64,000 nt of DNA from Streptomyces lienomycini (lineage in GTDB: Bacteria > Actinomycetota > Actinomycetes > Streptomycetales > Streptomycetaceae). A program made the translations under genes and the position numbers. Numbering within the stretch: position 1 is the stretch's first letter; each line of letters starts with the position of its first letter. The stretch covers positions 4,650,001 to 4,714,000 of the forward strand of contig NZ_CP116257.1 in the NCBI RefSeq assembly GCF_027947595.1, read 5' to 3'. The notes under the pieces were generated by a model that had not been told where the DNA came from, did not search any database, and worked only from the letters and a program-made list of their open reading frames with translations. This document shows positions 26,438 to 35,236 of this stretch, piece after piece.

Positions 26438-26498
26438 AAGGAGGGCGGGAGACTTAGGCTGGACGGCGAGGATCACGTCGCGAGGAGGGCTGTACGCC

Positions 26499-26984
26499 AT
26501 GGTCGTGAAGGACGCCGAACTGCCGTACCTGCGCCGCTGTGTGGAGCTGGCGGCCGAGGCGCTGGAGGCCGGTGACGAGCCGTTCGGGTCCGTGCTGGTG
26601 GGCGGGGACGGTGCGGTGCTGGCCGAGGACCACAACCGGGTGGCCTCCGGCGACCGGACCCGTCACCCGGAGTTCGAGCTCGCGCGCTGGTCGGCCGCGC
26701 ACCTCACCCCGGAGGAGCGGGCCGCGGCCACGGTGTACACGTCGGGCGAGCACTGCCCGATGTGCGCCGCCGCCCACGCGTGGGTGGGCCTGGGGCGCAT
26801 CGTGTACGTCGCCTCTTCGGAGCAACTGGGCACATGGCTGGCGGAACTGGGCGTCCCGGCGCCGCCGGTGCGGACGCTCGCGGTGCACGAGGTCGCGCCC
26901 GGCGTCGCCGTGGAGGGCCCGGTGCCGCAACTCACCGACGACATCCACGCGTTGCACCGGCGCTTCCACGAGGGTCGCGTCTGA
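26499..26984 (+). CDS. Nucleoside/guanine deaminase-like protein
   Basis: 161 residues of the cytidine-deaminase-like superfamily. The zinc site is visible as RHPEFELARW (His plus catalytic Glu) and SGEHCPMCAAA (two Cys). The HPE in place of HAE and the sequence order fit the guanine-deaminase/TadA-like group; the substrate is uncertain. The ATG at 26499 has GGAGG about eleven bases upstream. It is transcribed away from the epimerase across the shared dyad. Confidence 0.87.
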   Translation: MVVKDAELPYLRRCVELAAEALEAGDEPFGSVLVGGDGAVLAEDHNRVASGDRTRHPEFELARWSAAHLTPEERAAATVYTSGEHCPMCAAAHAWVGLGRIVYVASSEQLGTWLAELGVPAPPVRTLAVHEVAPGVAVEGPVPQLTDDIHALHRRFHEGRV

Positions 26985-27011
26985 ACCGGTGACGCGGGTG
27001 CGTGCCGGGCG

Positions 27012-27716
27012 TCAGCCCTGGGCGCCCGGCCGGAAGCGCCGGTGGAGGGCGGTTCCGCCGAGCACGAGTGCCGCGCCGCCGGCGAGGAAGGGCAGGGCCT
27101 GGTCCGCCCCCGTGCGGGCGAGGGACGCCTGCTCCCGCGGCGGGGCGGCGTGCGGGGACGGCTCGGGCTCGGCGCGCTCCTCCTCGGGGGCGGAGGGCTG
27201 GGGCTCCGCCGGGGGCCGTACGTGCTCCGGGGGGCGGTGGTCACCGGAGTCGTTCGTCGACTCGTTGCCGACAGCCGGGTTGCCGATGCCGACCACGTTG
27301 ACGCTGTTGCCGCTGACGTTCACCGGGAGGTGCACCGGCAACCGCACGCCGTTGCCCGAGAGCACACCCGGCGAATCCTTTCCGCTCCCCTCGGCGACCG
27401 CGCCGCCGGACCCGGCCCGCGACGCGTCCGCGTGCGGCGTCCCCGCGTGCGGCGTCCCACGCTCCCCGGTGTTGGCGCAGCTGTTGCCCGCGGCCGGGTT
27501 GAGGAGCCCCGCCACGTTCACGGTGTTGCCGCACACGTTCACCGGCACGTCCACCGGGAGCTGGACGGTGTTGCCGGAGATCAGCCCGGGCGAGCCGACC
27601 GAGGAGCCGCCGGCCGAGGAGCCGTCGGACGCGAAGGCCGCGTACGCCGGCATCGTCACGGCCAGCGCGCCTGACGCGGCGACGGCGAGCACACCGTTTC
27701 GGGTAACCCTTCTCAT
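27012..27716 (-). CDS. chpB: Long chaplin with two chaplin domains and sortase signal
   Basis: 234 residues: signal peptide (1-29, ending AYAAFA), chaplin domain 1 (about 43-83, NVCGNTVNVAGLLNPAAGNSC), linker, chaplin domain 2 (about 115-153), a Pro/Glu-rich wall spacer, then an LARTG sortase motif, a hydrophobic helix and an Arg-rich tail. Long chaplins are anchored to the wall and help coat aerial hyphae with amyloid fibrils. Domain 2 has lost both cysteines (NVSGNS, GNESTN). The symbol chpB is by recalled position; chpA/chpC are alternatives. Confidence 0.92.
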   Translation of the reverse strand: MRRVTRNGVLAVAASGALAVTMPAYAAFASDGSSAGGSSVGSPGLISGNTVQLPVDVPVNVCGNTVNVAGLLNPAAGNSCANTGERGTPHAGTPHADASRAGSGGAVAEGSGKDSPGVLSGNGVRLPVHLPVNVSGNSVNVVGIGNPAVGNESTNDSGDHRPPEHVRPPAEPQPSAPEEERAEPEPSPHAAPPREQASLARTGADQALPFLAGGAALVLGGTALHRRFRPGAQG

Positions 27717-27743
27717 GAGGTTCCCTGCCTTCCAGACTTGGTC

Positions 27744-27759
27744 GCGGGCGTTCGCCCGC
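27744..27759 (-). repeat. GCGGGCG-TT-CGCCCGC hairpin in chpB upstream region
   Basis: Perfect seven-base inverted repeat 28 bases upstream of the chpB start, probably within its 5' leader. The rest of the 233-base divergent region (27717-27949) shows an AT-richer stretch near 27765-27815 that may hold the chaplin promoter. Confidence 0.45.
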
Positions 27760-27949
27760 ACCGGTTAAAACGCGGGCGCACCATCCGAGTTATGGCTTAT
27801 CCGTCTTTCACCCCATCGAGTGGGCGGTTCATCGAACAAGCCGCACGGCGTCGGGTGCGCCGTCGTCCGCAGGCGCCGGGTGCGCAGCCCCCTTATGGTG
27901 AGCGAGGGCGCCGACCACCGGTCCGCTACGGGGCGCCCGGGAGGCATCG

Positions 27950-29569
27950 ATGCAGGCCACGCTGGAGACTCGGTCCTCGGTCCGGCGCTGCGCGGTCACC
28001 GGAGCGCTCGGGCTGGCCCTGCTGGGGGCCGGACTGCCCGCCGCGAACGCCGCGAACGCGCGCGCCGCCGGCCCCGGTCTGTCCCGGTTCTACGACCAGA
28101 AGGTCAAGTGGTCCGCGTGCGAGGGCATGGAGATGCCCAAGGACCTGCAGTGCGGCAAGGTCACCGTCCCCCTCGACTACGCGCGGCCGGAGGGCAGGAC
28201 CCTCGACCTGGCCCTGGCCCGGTACCGGGCGACCGGCGACTCGCGGGGCTCGGTCCTGCTGAACTTCGGCGGCCCGGGAGGCTCCGGCGTCAACGAACTC
28301 GCGGCGGGTGGCAAGGAGTTCATGCACCTCACCAACGGCTACGACGTGGTGAGCTTCGATCCCCGCGGCGTCGGCCGGTCCTCGCCGGTCTCCTGCGGGC
28401 CGGCCACCCTGAAGATCATGGAGGCGACGGACGGAAACGAGGAGGCGGGCGCCCCGGAGGACGTGCTGAAGCGGCTGCGGGACGCGGCGGCCGAATGCGC
28501 CGAGTACTCCGGCCCGGTACTGCCCCACATAGGGACGGTCGACGCCGCACGCGACATGGACGTGATGCGCCGGGCGCTCGGTGACGACCGGCTCAACTAC
28601 CTGGGCTTCTCCTACGGGACCCGGCTGGGCGCGGTGTACGCCGCCCAGTTCCCCGGCAAGGTCGGCCGGATGGTGCTGGACGGCGTGGACACACTGACGG
28701 AACCGCTCGCCGAGCAGGGCCTGGCCGGCGCACGGGGGCAGCAGACCGCGCTGGAGAACTTCCTCGACTGGTGCGTGGAGGACGTCGCCTGCCCGTTCGG
28801 CCAGGACCCCCGGGACGCCCGCGACCAGGTCGTACGGCTCGTGGCCTCGCTGGACTCCGACCCGGTGGCGTCGGCCTTCGGGGAGCCCTTCTCCGGGCAG
28901 GACCTGGTCGGTGCCGTCGGTCAGGCGCTGTACAGCCGGGAGCTGTGGCCGTCGCTGGAGCGGGCGCTCGCGCAGTTGATCGAGGGCGGGGACACCGGCG
29001 GCCTGGAGAGCTTCTCGTCCGGCGGTGTCACCTTCCCGGTCCGCGAGCCGGAGCGGGCGCCGGGGCGCGGGGACGAGGACGCCGGTCTCACCGACGAGGA
29101 GGACGTCCCCATGGACAACCTTCCGGCCGCCCTGATGGCGATCAACTGCGCGGACGACCCCGACCGCCCCACCGCCGCCCGGGTCACCGGGTCCCTGGAC
29201 CGGCTGCGCGCACGGTACGAGGAGGCGTCGCCGGTCTTCGGCCGGTACCGGCTCACCCAGGTGCTCATGTGCTACGGCCGCCCCAGGGGCACCGACTACA
29301 TCCGGGACGACGTGAAGGACCTCGACACCGCGAAGATGCTCCTCGTCGGCACCCGCGGCGACCCGGCGACGCCGTACCGCTGGACCACCGAGACGGCGGA
29401 TCGGCTCGGCTCCCCGGCGGTCGTCCTGGACAACCGGGGCGAGGGGCACACCGGCTACGCGTCCTCCGGGTGCGTGCACCGCAAGGTCGACGACTTCCTG
29501 CTGTACGGCTCCCTGCCGCCCGACGGCAGCTCCTGCGGTCCCGAGTCCGGCGGGGACGGATCCGGCTGA
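27950..29569 (+). CDS. Secreted tripeptidyl-aminopeptidase-type alpha/beta hydrolase
   Basis: 539 residues. Signal peptide 1-40 (RRCAVTGALGLALLGAGLPAANA). Alpha/beta-hydrolase core with LNFGGPGGSG oxyanion loop, the nucleophile in GFSYGTRLG, Asp in GTRGDPATPY and His in GEGHTGYASSGC. The C-terminal TAP-like segment is typical of Streptomyces SlpD/SlpE and tripeptidyl aminopeptidases. It removes peptides from N-termini of extracellular proteins. Divergent from chpB, so both may act at the cell surface, though co-regulation is not shown. Confidence 0.9.
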   Translation: MQATLETRSSVRRCAVTGALGLALLGAGLPAANAANARAAGPGLSRFYDQKVKWSACEGMEMPKDLQCGKVTVPLDYARPEGRTLDLALARYRATGDSRGSVLLNFGGPGGSGVNELAAGGKEFMHLTNGYDVVSFDPRGVGRSSPVSCGPATLKIMEATDGNEEAGAPEDVLKRLRDAAAECAEYSGPVLPHIGTVDAARDMDVMRRALGDDRLNYLGFSYGTRLGAVYAAQFPGKVGRMVLDGVDTLTEPLAEQGLAGARGQQTALENFLDWCVEDVACPFGQDPRDARDQVVRLVASLDSDPVASAFGEPFSGQDLVGAVGQALYSRELWPSLERALAQLIEGGDTGGLESFSSGGVTFPVREPERAPGRGDEDAGLTDEEDVPMDNLPAALMAINCADDPDRPTAARVTGSLDRLRARYEEASPVFGRYRLTQVLMCYGRPRGTDYIRDDVKDLDTAKMLLVGTRGDPATPYRWTTETADRLGSPAVVLDNRGEGHTGYASSGCVHRKVDDFLLYGSLPPDGSSCGPESGGDGSG

Positions 29570-29621
29570 GCGGCGACCCGCTCCGCGTGCCCGATATGTC
29601 CATTGGTCCTATCGTGCTGTC

Positions 29622-30716
29622 ATGGAGCACGATCTGAGTCCCGCCACCCTCGCCGAACTGCGGCGCCCCCGCCCCTATCCGGCCGTGTCCGTGCTGACGC
29701 CGACGCACCGCCGGGAACCGGACAACGCCCAGGACCGCGTCCGGCTGCGCAACGCGGTCGCCGCGGCCAAGAAACAACTGGAGGAGGATCCGGCGGTCGG
29801 CCGGGAGGAGCGGGCGGCGGTCTCCGGCGAGCTGGACCGGGCCCTCGCCGAGGTCGACCTGACGTATGCCGAGGACGGTCTGGCGATCTTCGCCGCTCCC
29901 GGTGAGCACCAGGTCTGGACCCTCGCCCGTTCCGTGCCCGAGCGCGTGGTCCTCTCGGACACCTTCCTGACCCGCAACCTCGTCGCGGCTCAGGCCGCCG
30001 AACGGCCGTTCTGGGTCCTGTCGGTCGCCGCCGACCGCGTCACGCTCTGGAACGGCGGCGCGGGCCGGGTCGTCGAGGAGCACCTCGGCGGCTTCCCGCT
30101 CGACCGGCCCGCCGAGGACTTCGACCCCGAGCGCCAGGAGCGGATCGGCGACGCGCCGAGCACGTTCCGGGACGAGGGCACGCGCAGGTTCCTGCGCGAC
30201 GCCGACGCCGCGATGGGCAAGGTCCTGCGCCGGCATCCCCGACCGCTGTACGTCACCGGCCCCGAGCCCGCGCTGTCGCTGTTCGACGAGGCGGGCGCCC
30301 TCACCGGGGACGCGGTGCTCGTACCGCACGGCGGGCTGGCGCACGGCACCGCTGAGGCCGTCTGGCAGGCAGTGCGGCCGGTGCTGGAGGACGAGGCGCG
30401 CGGATCCGTCGAGGCGGTGGCCAGGGAGTTGGACGCGGCCCGCGGGCGCAAGGACTTCGCGGCCGGGGTCGACGAGCTGTGGGAGAGCGCGCACACGGGC
30501 CGCGTCCGGCTGCTGGCCGTGGAGGAGAACTTCAGGGTCACGATGCGCGACGACGGTGAGCACCTGCTCCCGGCGGCCGACGGCGACCTCGACGCCCGGG
30601 AGGACATCGTGGACGAGATCGTCGAGCAGTGCCTGGAGACCGGCGCCGACGTGCGCTTCGTGCCCGACGGCTCGCTCGGGGACGTGGAGGGCATCGCCGG
30701 GGTGCTGCGCTACTGA
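29622..30716 (+). CDS. baeRF-family (archaeo-eukaryotic release-factor-like) protein
   Basis: 364 residues matching the bacterial eRF1-related family (baeRF3 type): [26 protein letters not shown] at the start, [21 protein letters not shown] in the middle, and [14 protein letters not shown] plus [23 protein letters not shown] at the end, which is an eRF1 domain-3-like unit. A role in ribosome-associated or stress biology has been proposed for the family but not proven. The start codon has no ribosome site and a promoter-like CTATCGTG 15 bases ahead, so the message may be leaderless. Confidence 0.85.
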   Translation: MEHDLSPATLAELRRPRPYPAVSVLTPTHRREPDNAQDRVRLRNAVAAAKKQLEEDPAVGREERAAVSGELDRALAEVDLTYAEDGLAIFAAPGEHQVWTLARSVPERVVLSDTFLTRNLVAAQAAERPFWVLSVAADRVTLWNGGAGRVVEEHLGGFPLDRPAEDFDPERQERIGDAPSTFRDEGTRRFLRDADAAMGKVLRRHPRPLYVTGPEPALSLFDEAGALTGDAVLVPHGGLAHGTAEAVWQAVRPVLEDEARGSVEAVARELDAARGRKDFAAGVDELWESAHTGRVRLLAVEENFRVTMRDDGEHLLPAADGDLDAREDIVDEIVEQCLETGADVRFVPDGSLGDVEGIAGVLRY

Positions 30717-30840
30717 CGCCTGCCGCCCCACCCGGGAGCCGCTCTCCCCCTTGACGAGATCGACAGGCGTGAAAGCCTGTTCGCCGTACACGGACCCGCT
30801 GTTCGCGGGTGCGCGGCGGACGCGAAGGAGCGGGCGGAGC

Positions 30841-31860
30841 GTGAGCGGACTTCTGGGTGTGGCGGTCATGGGTGCGGGCCACATGGGCGCCGACCACATA
30901 CGACGCCTCGACCGGGTGGTGAGCGGCGCCAGGGTCGCCGCGGTGGCGGACCCCGACGCCGAGCGGGCGAAGGAGGCCGTCGGCGGGATCGACGGGGCGA
31001 CCGTGCACACGGACGTCGAGGCCGCGCTGGACGCGCCGGGCGTCGAGGCCGTCCTGATCGCCTCACCCGGCGAGGCGCACGAGGAGGCGCTGCTGGCCGC
31101 CTTCGCCCGGGGGCTGCCGGTCCTGTGCGAGAAGCCGATGGCGCCGGACTCCGCGGGTGCGCTGCGCGTGGTGGAGGCGGAGGCCCGGCTGGGCAGGCGG
31201 CTGGCACAGATCGGGTTCATGCGGCGTTACGACGCCGAGTACCGGCAGCTGAAGTCCCTCCTGGACGGCGGGCGGCTCGGCCGGCCGCTGATGCTGCACT
31301 GCGTGCACCGCAACGTCTCCTCCCCGCCCCACTTCACCTCGGCGATGCTGGTGACCAGCTCCGTCTCGCACGAGATCGACGCGGCCCGCTGGCTGCTCGG
31401 GCAGGAGCTGTCCGCGGTGACCGTACTGCGGCCGCGGCCGTCGGCGAGCGCGCCGCGGGGTCTGCTCGACCCGCAGCTCGTGCTCTTCGAGACCGAGGGC
31501 GGCGCCGTGGTGGACGTGGAGATCTTCGTCAACTGCGGCTTCGGCTACGAGGTGCGCTGCGAGGCCGTCTGCGAGGCGGGCAGCGCCCGGATCGGGGAGA
31601 CGCGCGGCATGCTGGTGACGGGGGCCGGGAGCGCCCGGCAGGAGGTGCCGCAGGACTACCTCGTACGGTTCTCGGACGCCTACGACCGCGAGGTGCGGGC
31701 CTGGGTGGACGCCACCCGCCGGGGCCGCGTCACCGGTCCGGACGCCTGGGACGGATACGCCGCCGCCACGGTCGCCGAGGCGGGGGCGCGGGCACTGGAG
31801 ACGGGCGTGCGCACGCCCGTCGAACTGGCGCCCCGGCCGCCCCTGCGCGACCCGGCATAG
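30841..31860 (+). CDS. Gfo/Idh/MocA-family oxidoreductase
   Basis: 339 residues. [17 protein letters not shown] (Rossmann NAD(P) site, 7-23), [27 protein letters not shown] with the family EKP lysine, and a C-terminal domain with [15 protein letters not shown]. It oxidises a sugar, inositol or related polyol. The GTG start has GGAGCGGGCGGAG upstream. The substrate is not predictable and no sugar pathway genes adjoin it. Confidence 0.89.
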   Translation: MSGLLGVAVMGAGHMGADHIRRLDRVVSGARVAAVADPDAERAKEAVGGIDGATVHTDVEAALDAPGVEAVLIASPGEAHEEALLAAFARGLPVLCEKPMAPDSAGALRVVEAEARLGRRLAQIGFMRRYDAEYRQLKSLLDGGRLGRPLMLHCVHRNVSSPPHFTSAMLVTSSVSHEIDAARWLLGQELSAVTVLRPRPSASAPRGLLDPQLVLFETEGGAVVDVEIFVNCGFGYEVRCEAVCEAGSARIGETRGMLVTGAGSARQEVPQDYLVRFSDAYDREVRAWVDATRRGRVTGPDAWDGYAAATVAEAGARALETGVRTPVELAPRPPLRDPA

Positions 31861-31914
31861 AACACGAGTCCGGCGAACACCGGGGCGACGATGCCCCCGC
31901 GCCCCATCCTCCTC

Positions 31915-31941
31915 CAAGTCCCGTAGGTCTTCTACGACTTG
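31915..31941. repeat. CAAGTC-cc-GTAG / CTAC-GACTTG hairpin
   Basis: Ten pairs with a two-base bulge and a GTCTT loop, 55 bases after the oxidoreductase stop. It may be a terminator or an operator for the following phosphatase gene. The surrounding 272-base gap shows nothing else clear. Confidence 0.5.
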
Positions 31942-32132
31942 CCCTCGGCCTCGGGTACGCCGAACACGTACCGAAGCCCCTCCGGGAAGACTGTGGCATA
32001 TGCCGGAAGCACCACCGTATCGTGTGTTGCCGAATCACTTACGGGGCGTCGCGGGCTGTGCAACAGTCGTAACGGTCCCTCCACAGGCCCCGGTTCCGTC
32101 TTGGTCGTACCGTCAGCACATCGGAGTGCGTC

Positions 32133-33431
32133 ATGTCGTCCCCTCTCTCCGCGGACCATCCGGCCGCCCCGCCACCGGGGCGCGGCTCGGTCGAGGCCCT
32201 CATATCGCAGGCCCGGCGGCTGCGGGGCGACGTGGACGCGGTACGCCGGGACAGCCAGGACGACGTGACGGACCCCCGCGGACGCTGGCAGCGCGCCCTC
32301 TACGACCTGGCGCTCCACCAGCTCACGGATCTCGACGCGCACCTGGCGCAGTTACGGGACGGCCCGGCGTCCGCGCCGCGCCCGGGTTCACTGCTCAGCC
32401 GGGTCGGCAGCGCGGAGTGGAACCTGCTGACGGACGAGGCCGAGTGGTCCCCCGAGCTCTTCGGCATCCTGGGCCGCGACCCCGCGTCCGTCCCGCTCAG
32501 CCTCGACGAACTCCCGTCCCTGGTCGTCACCGAGGACCGGCCGAAGCTGACCGCGATGGTCACGGACTGCCTGGTGGACGCCCGGCCCATCGACGGCGAG
32601 TTCCGTGTCGTGCGGCCCGACGGCGGCGTACGCACCGTGCACATGATGGGCGAGCCCGTGCTCGACGCCGACGGCAGTACCGCCTCGATGTGGGCCGTGC
32701 TGCGCGACGTCGGCGAACTGCGCCGCAGCCAGCGGGTGGTGAGCGAGACCCGGGACTCGCTGCGGCACCATCCGGCGCCGCCCTGGCGCGGTCTCCTCCG
32801 CTTCCCCGACGAGGGCCGGCCGGGCCTGGACCTGGCCGCCGGATACCTTCCCTCGACGGCCACGCCGGTCCACGGCGCCCGTTGCGGCGGCTGGTACGAC
32901 GCGTGCCCGCTCACCGGGGACGAGACCCTGCTCAGCGTCGGCGACCTCGACGGGCCGGACCCCGGCGGCGGTCACGGCCCGGCGGTGCTGATCGGCGCCC
33001 TGCGCGGCCTGGCGCTGGCGGGCACCCGGCCCGCGCACCTGCGGGACCGGCTCGCCGCACTGCTCGGGTCCACCGCCCTGCCGCCGGTGCGCGGCGCCGC
33101 GTACTGCGGCTACCGGCCGCGCACCCGCACGCTGACGTGGGCGCACGCCTCGGGCCCCGTCCCGCTGCTGTTCCGCGGCGGAACGGGGCGTGGGCTGTCC
33201 TGGCCGTCGGATCCGTCCGGGCAGGCCGAGGCGACCCTTGAAGCCGATGACCTGCTGCTCCTGCACACCGCGGCACGCGAACCGGCGGCCGTCGAGCACC
33301 TCCTCTCGCTGGCCCCCCGCCTGTGCGGGGCGGGTTCGGCACAGGACTGCGTCCGGATGGTGACGCGGGAACTCGGTGGGCTCCCGGATCGGGCGGACGC
33401 CTGTGTACTGGTGGCCCGGGTGACGCCCTAG
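32133..33431 (+). CDS. PAS-SpoIIE phosphatase-like protein, degenerate, with TTA codon
   Basis: 432 residues: a helical N-terminus (20-80), a PAS domain (about 88-205: SAEWNLLTDEAEWSPELFGILGRDP...GEFRVVRPDGGVRTVHMMGEPV), then a PP2C/SpoIIE-type domain (220-430). Metal-site motifs are damaged: GGDWYD is GGWYD and YTDG is HTAA, though GDLDG is kept. It may be a pseudophosphatase that senses rather than dephosphorylates. Codon 74 (AQLRD) is TTA, implying bldA control. The stop shares CTAG with the convergent nsdB stop. Confidence 0.83.
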   Translation: MSSPLSADHPAAPPPGRGSVEALISQARRLRGDVDAVRRDSQDDVTDPRGRWQRALYDLALHQLTDLDAHLAQLRDGPASAPRPGSLLSRVGSAEWNLLTDEAEWSPELFGILGRDPASVPLSLDELPSLVVTEDRPKLTAMVTDCLVDARPIDGEFRVVRPDGGVRTVHMMGEPVLDADGSTASMWAVLRDVGELRRSQRVVSETRDSLRHHPAPPWRGLLRFPDEGRPGLDLAAGYLPSTATPVHGARCGGWYDACPLTGDETLLSVGDLDGPDPGGGHGPAVLIGALRGLALAGTRPAHLRDRLAALLGSTALPPVRGAAYCGYRPRTRTLTWAHASGPVPLLFRGGTGRGLSWPSDPSGQAEATLEADDLLLLHTAAREPAAVEHLLSLAPRLCGAGSAQDCVRMVTRELGGLPDRADACVLVARVTP

Positions 33432-34936
33432 GCCGGCGCGACGTTGCCGCCCGGTCCCTTCCCCCTGGCTGACCTGGGCCTGGGCAGCGCCAGTTCGATC
33501 TCCTCGCGCAGTTCCTGGATCCTCGGGTAACCGGCGTACTCGGCGGTGAGCCGGTACATCTGGCGCAGCCGGTCCCAAGTGCGCTGGGAGGAGTTGGACC
33601 CCATCGACACCAGGGCCAGGCGGGCGTACCGGTCCGCCTGTTCGGGGTCGTCGGCGATGAAGCAGGCGGAGGCCATCGACAGGTAGTCGAAGATCTTCGA
33701 CCGCTGCCGCCCGTCGATCCTGAGGGCGAGCGCCTTGTCCGCGTAGTGCTGGGCGTGCGCGGCGGCCCCCGGCTCGAACTCGGCGAGCGTCCGGTAGGCG
33801 AGGGCCTGCATGCCGTACAGGTCCTCCTCCTTGAACGTCTGCATCCAGTCCGGGGACGGCACCTCCGCCTTGTCCGAGACGAAGAGGTCCTCGGCCCGCC
33901 CGAGGGTGCGGCGCATCGCCTGGCCCTTCCCCATGGACGCCTGTGCCCAGGCCTCGATGGTGTAGAGCATGGCCTTGGTGCGCGGCAGTACCTGCTCGCC
34001 GGAGCCGGACTGGGCGAGCTTCATGAGGTCGAGGGCCTCGTCGGGCTTGCCCAGGTGCACCATCTGGCGGGCCGCCCGGGAGAGCGCCTCGCCCGCCCGG
34101 GGCCGGTCGCCGCCCTCGCGTGCGGCGTGCGCGGCGATGACGAAGTACTTCTGGGCCGTGGGTTCCAGGCCGACGTCGTGGGACATCCAGCCGGCGAGGA
34201 CGGCGAGGTTGGCGGCGACGCCCCACAGGCGCCGCTGGAGATGGGGTGGATGGTGGTAGGCGAGCATGCCGCCCACCTCGTTGAGCTGGCCCACTACGGC
34301 CTTGCGCTGGAGCCCGCCGCCACGGGCGGCGTCCCAGGCGCGGAACACCTCGACCGAGCGCTCCAGTTCCTCCACCTCCTGCGACCCGATGGGGGCGGCC
34401 TCGTAGCGGTCGAACCCGGCGGGGTCGGCGTGCAGGGGTTGGTGGAGGTCGGGGGCGTCGGCCGCCAGGGCCGGGTCGGTGTGCAGCCAGTCGTGCATGG
34501 CGCTGCTGAGTGCGGAGCCCGCGGCGAGCGCGGCGCCCGCGCCCACCAAGCCGCGTCGGTTGAGCATGAGGTCCATTCCCGTGAATTCGGTGAGGACCGC
34601 CGCAGTCCGCTCGGGCGCCCACGGCACGCCGTCGGGATGCTCTTCGCTCCCGCCGTGCTGCCGTTTCCCCGCACGCCCGTGCCGGACCAGACCGAGGTCC
34701 TCGATGGTCACGACACGGCCGAGACGCTCGGTGAACAGAGCCGCCAGCACCCGCGGCACCGGATCGCGCGGGATCTCTCCCATGTCGATCCACCTGCGCA
34801 CCCGCGAGGTGTCGGTCGCCAGCTGGGGGTGGCCCATGGCCGCCGCCTGCCGGTTGACCAGCCTCGCGAGTTCGCCCTTGGACCAGCCGGCCAGGCCGAA
34901 CAGGTCCGACAGACGGGTGTTGGGTTCTCCGCTCAC
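33428..34936 (-). CDS. nsdB: NsdA/NsdB-type TPR regulator
   Basis: 502 residues from a GTG at 34936. The N-terminus (TRLSDLFGLAGWSKGELARLVNRQAAAMG) has a helix-turn-helix-like region, SRVRRWIDMGEIPRDPVPRVLAALFTERLGR follows, and residues about 150-480 are TPR-like helices (GQLNEVGGMLAYHH...LALRIDGRQRSKIFDYLSMA). NsdA and NsdB negatively affect antibiotic production and sporulation in S. coelicolor. The symbol follows the recalled location near a TTA gene. Decamer repeats lie about 60 bases upstream. Confidence 0.88.
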   Translation of the reverse strand: MSGEPNTRLSDLFGLAGWSKGELARLVNRQAAAMGHPQLATDTSRVRRWIDMGEIPRDPVPRVLAALFTERLGRVVTIEDLGLVRHGRAGKRQHGGSEEHPDGVPWAPERTAAVLTEFTGMDLMLNRRGLVGAGAALAAGSALSSAMHDWLHTDPALAADAPDLHQPLHADPAGFDRYEAAPIGSQEVEELERSVEVFRAWDAARGGGLQRKAVVGQLNEVGGMLAYHHPPHLQRRLWGVAANLAVLAGWMSHDVGLEPTAQKYFVIAAHAAREGGDRPRAGEALSRAARQMVHLGKPDEALDLMKLAQSGSGEQVLPRTKAMLYTIEAWAQASMGKGQAMRRTLGRAEDLFVSDKAEVPSPDWMQTFKEEDLYGMQALAYRTLAEFEPGAAAHAQHYADKALALRIDGRQRSKIFDYLSMASACFIADDPEQADRYARLALVSMGSNSSQRTWDRLRQMYRLTAEYAGYPRIQELREEIELALPRPRSARGKGPGGNVAPA

Positions 34937-34996
34937 GTCAAGCCCCCAGGTTCTCGGCTGAGTTGACAGTAGCCCCGTGCGGGTTGCCGGGCGACT

Positions 34997-35036
34997 ATTC
35001 GCCACCGTTCGCCAGGGTGCGCCAGATGGTGTGCCA
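34997..35036. repeat. Decamer direct repeats (NTTCGCCANN) between nsdB and APH gene
   Basis: ATTCGCCACC, GTTCGCCAGG and GTGCGCCAGA are adjacent, followed by a weaker TGGTGTGCCAGG; GCCA recurs at 35001, 35011, 35021 and 35033. One-turn spacing puts all copies on one DNA face. They lie 61-100 bases before the nsdB start in the 300-base divergent region (34937-35236), where I see nothing else definite. Confidence 0.7.
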
Positions 35037-35236
35037 GGGGCGGCCGGGTGTCAGGTAGGAATGCGCCACCCCGACCCGGTTGCCGCGGGGGTACTCCCCA
35101 GGGTGGCCCCGGCGACCGGTCGGGCGGCGCGACGGCTTTCGGAAGGCGTGCCGCCTCCGGTACGGAAGGAAACGGACCGGAGCGGCACCGCTCTTCAGGC
35201 AGGCACAGCAGGCACACGAAGGGATCTGTCTCGCCC

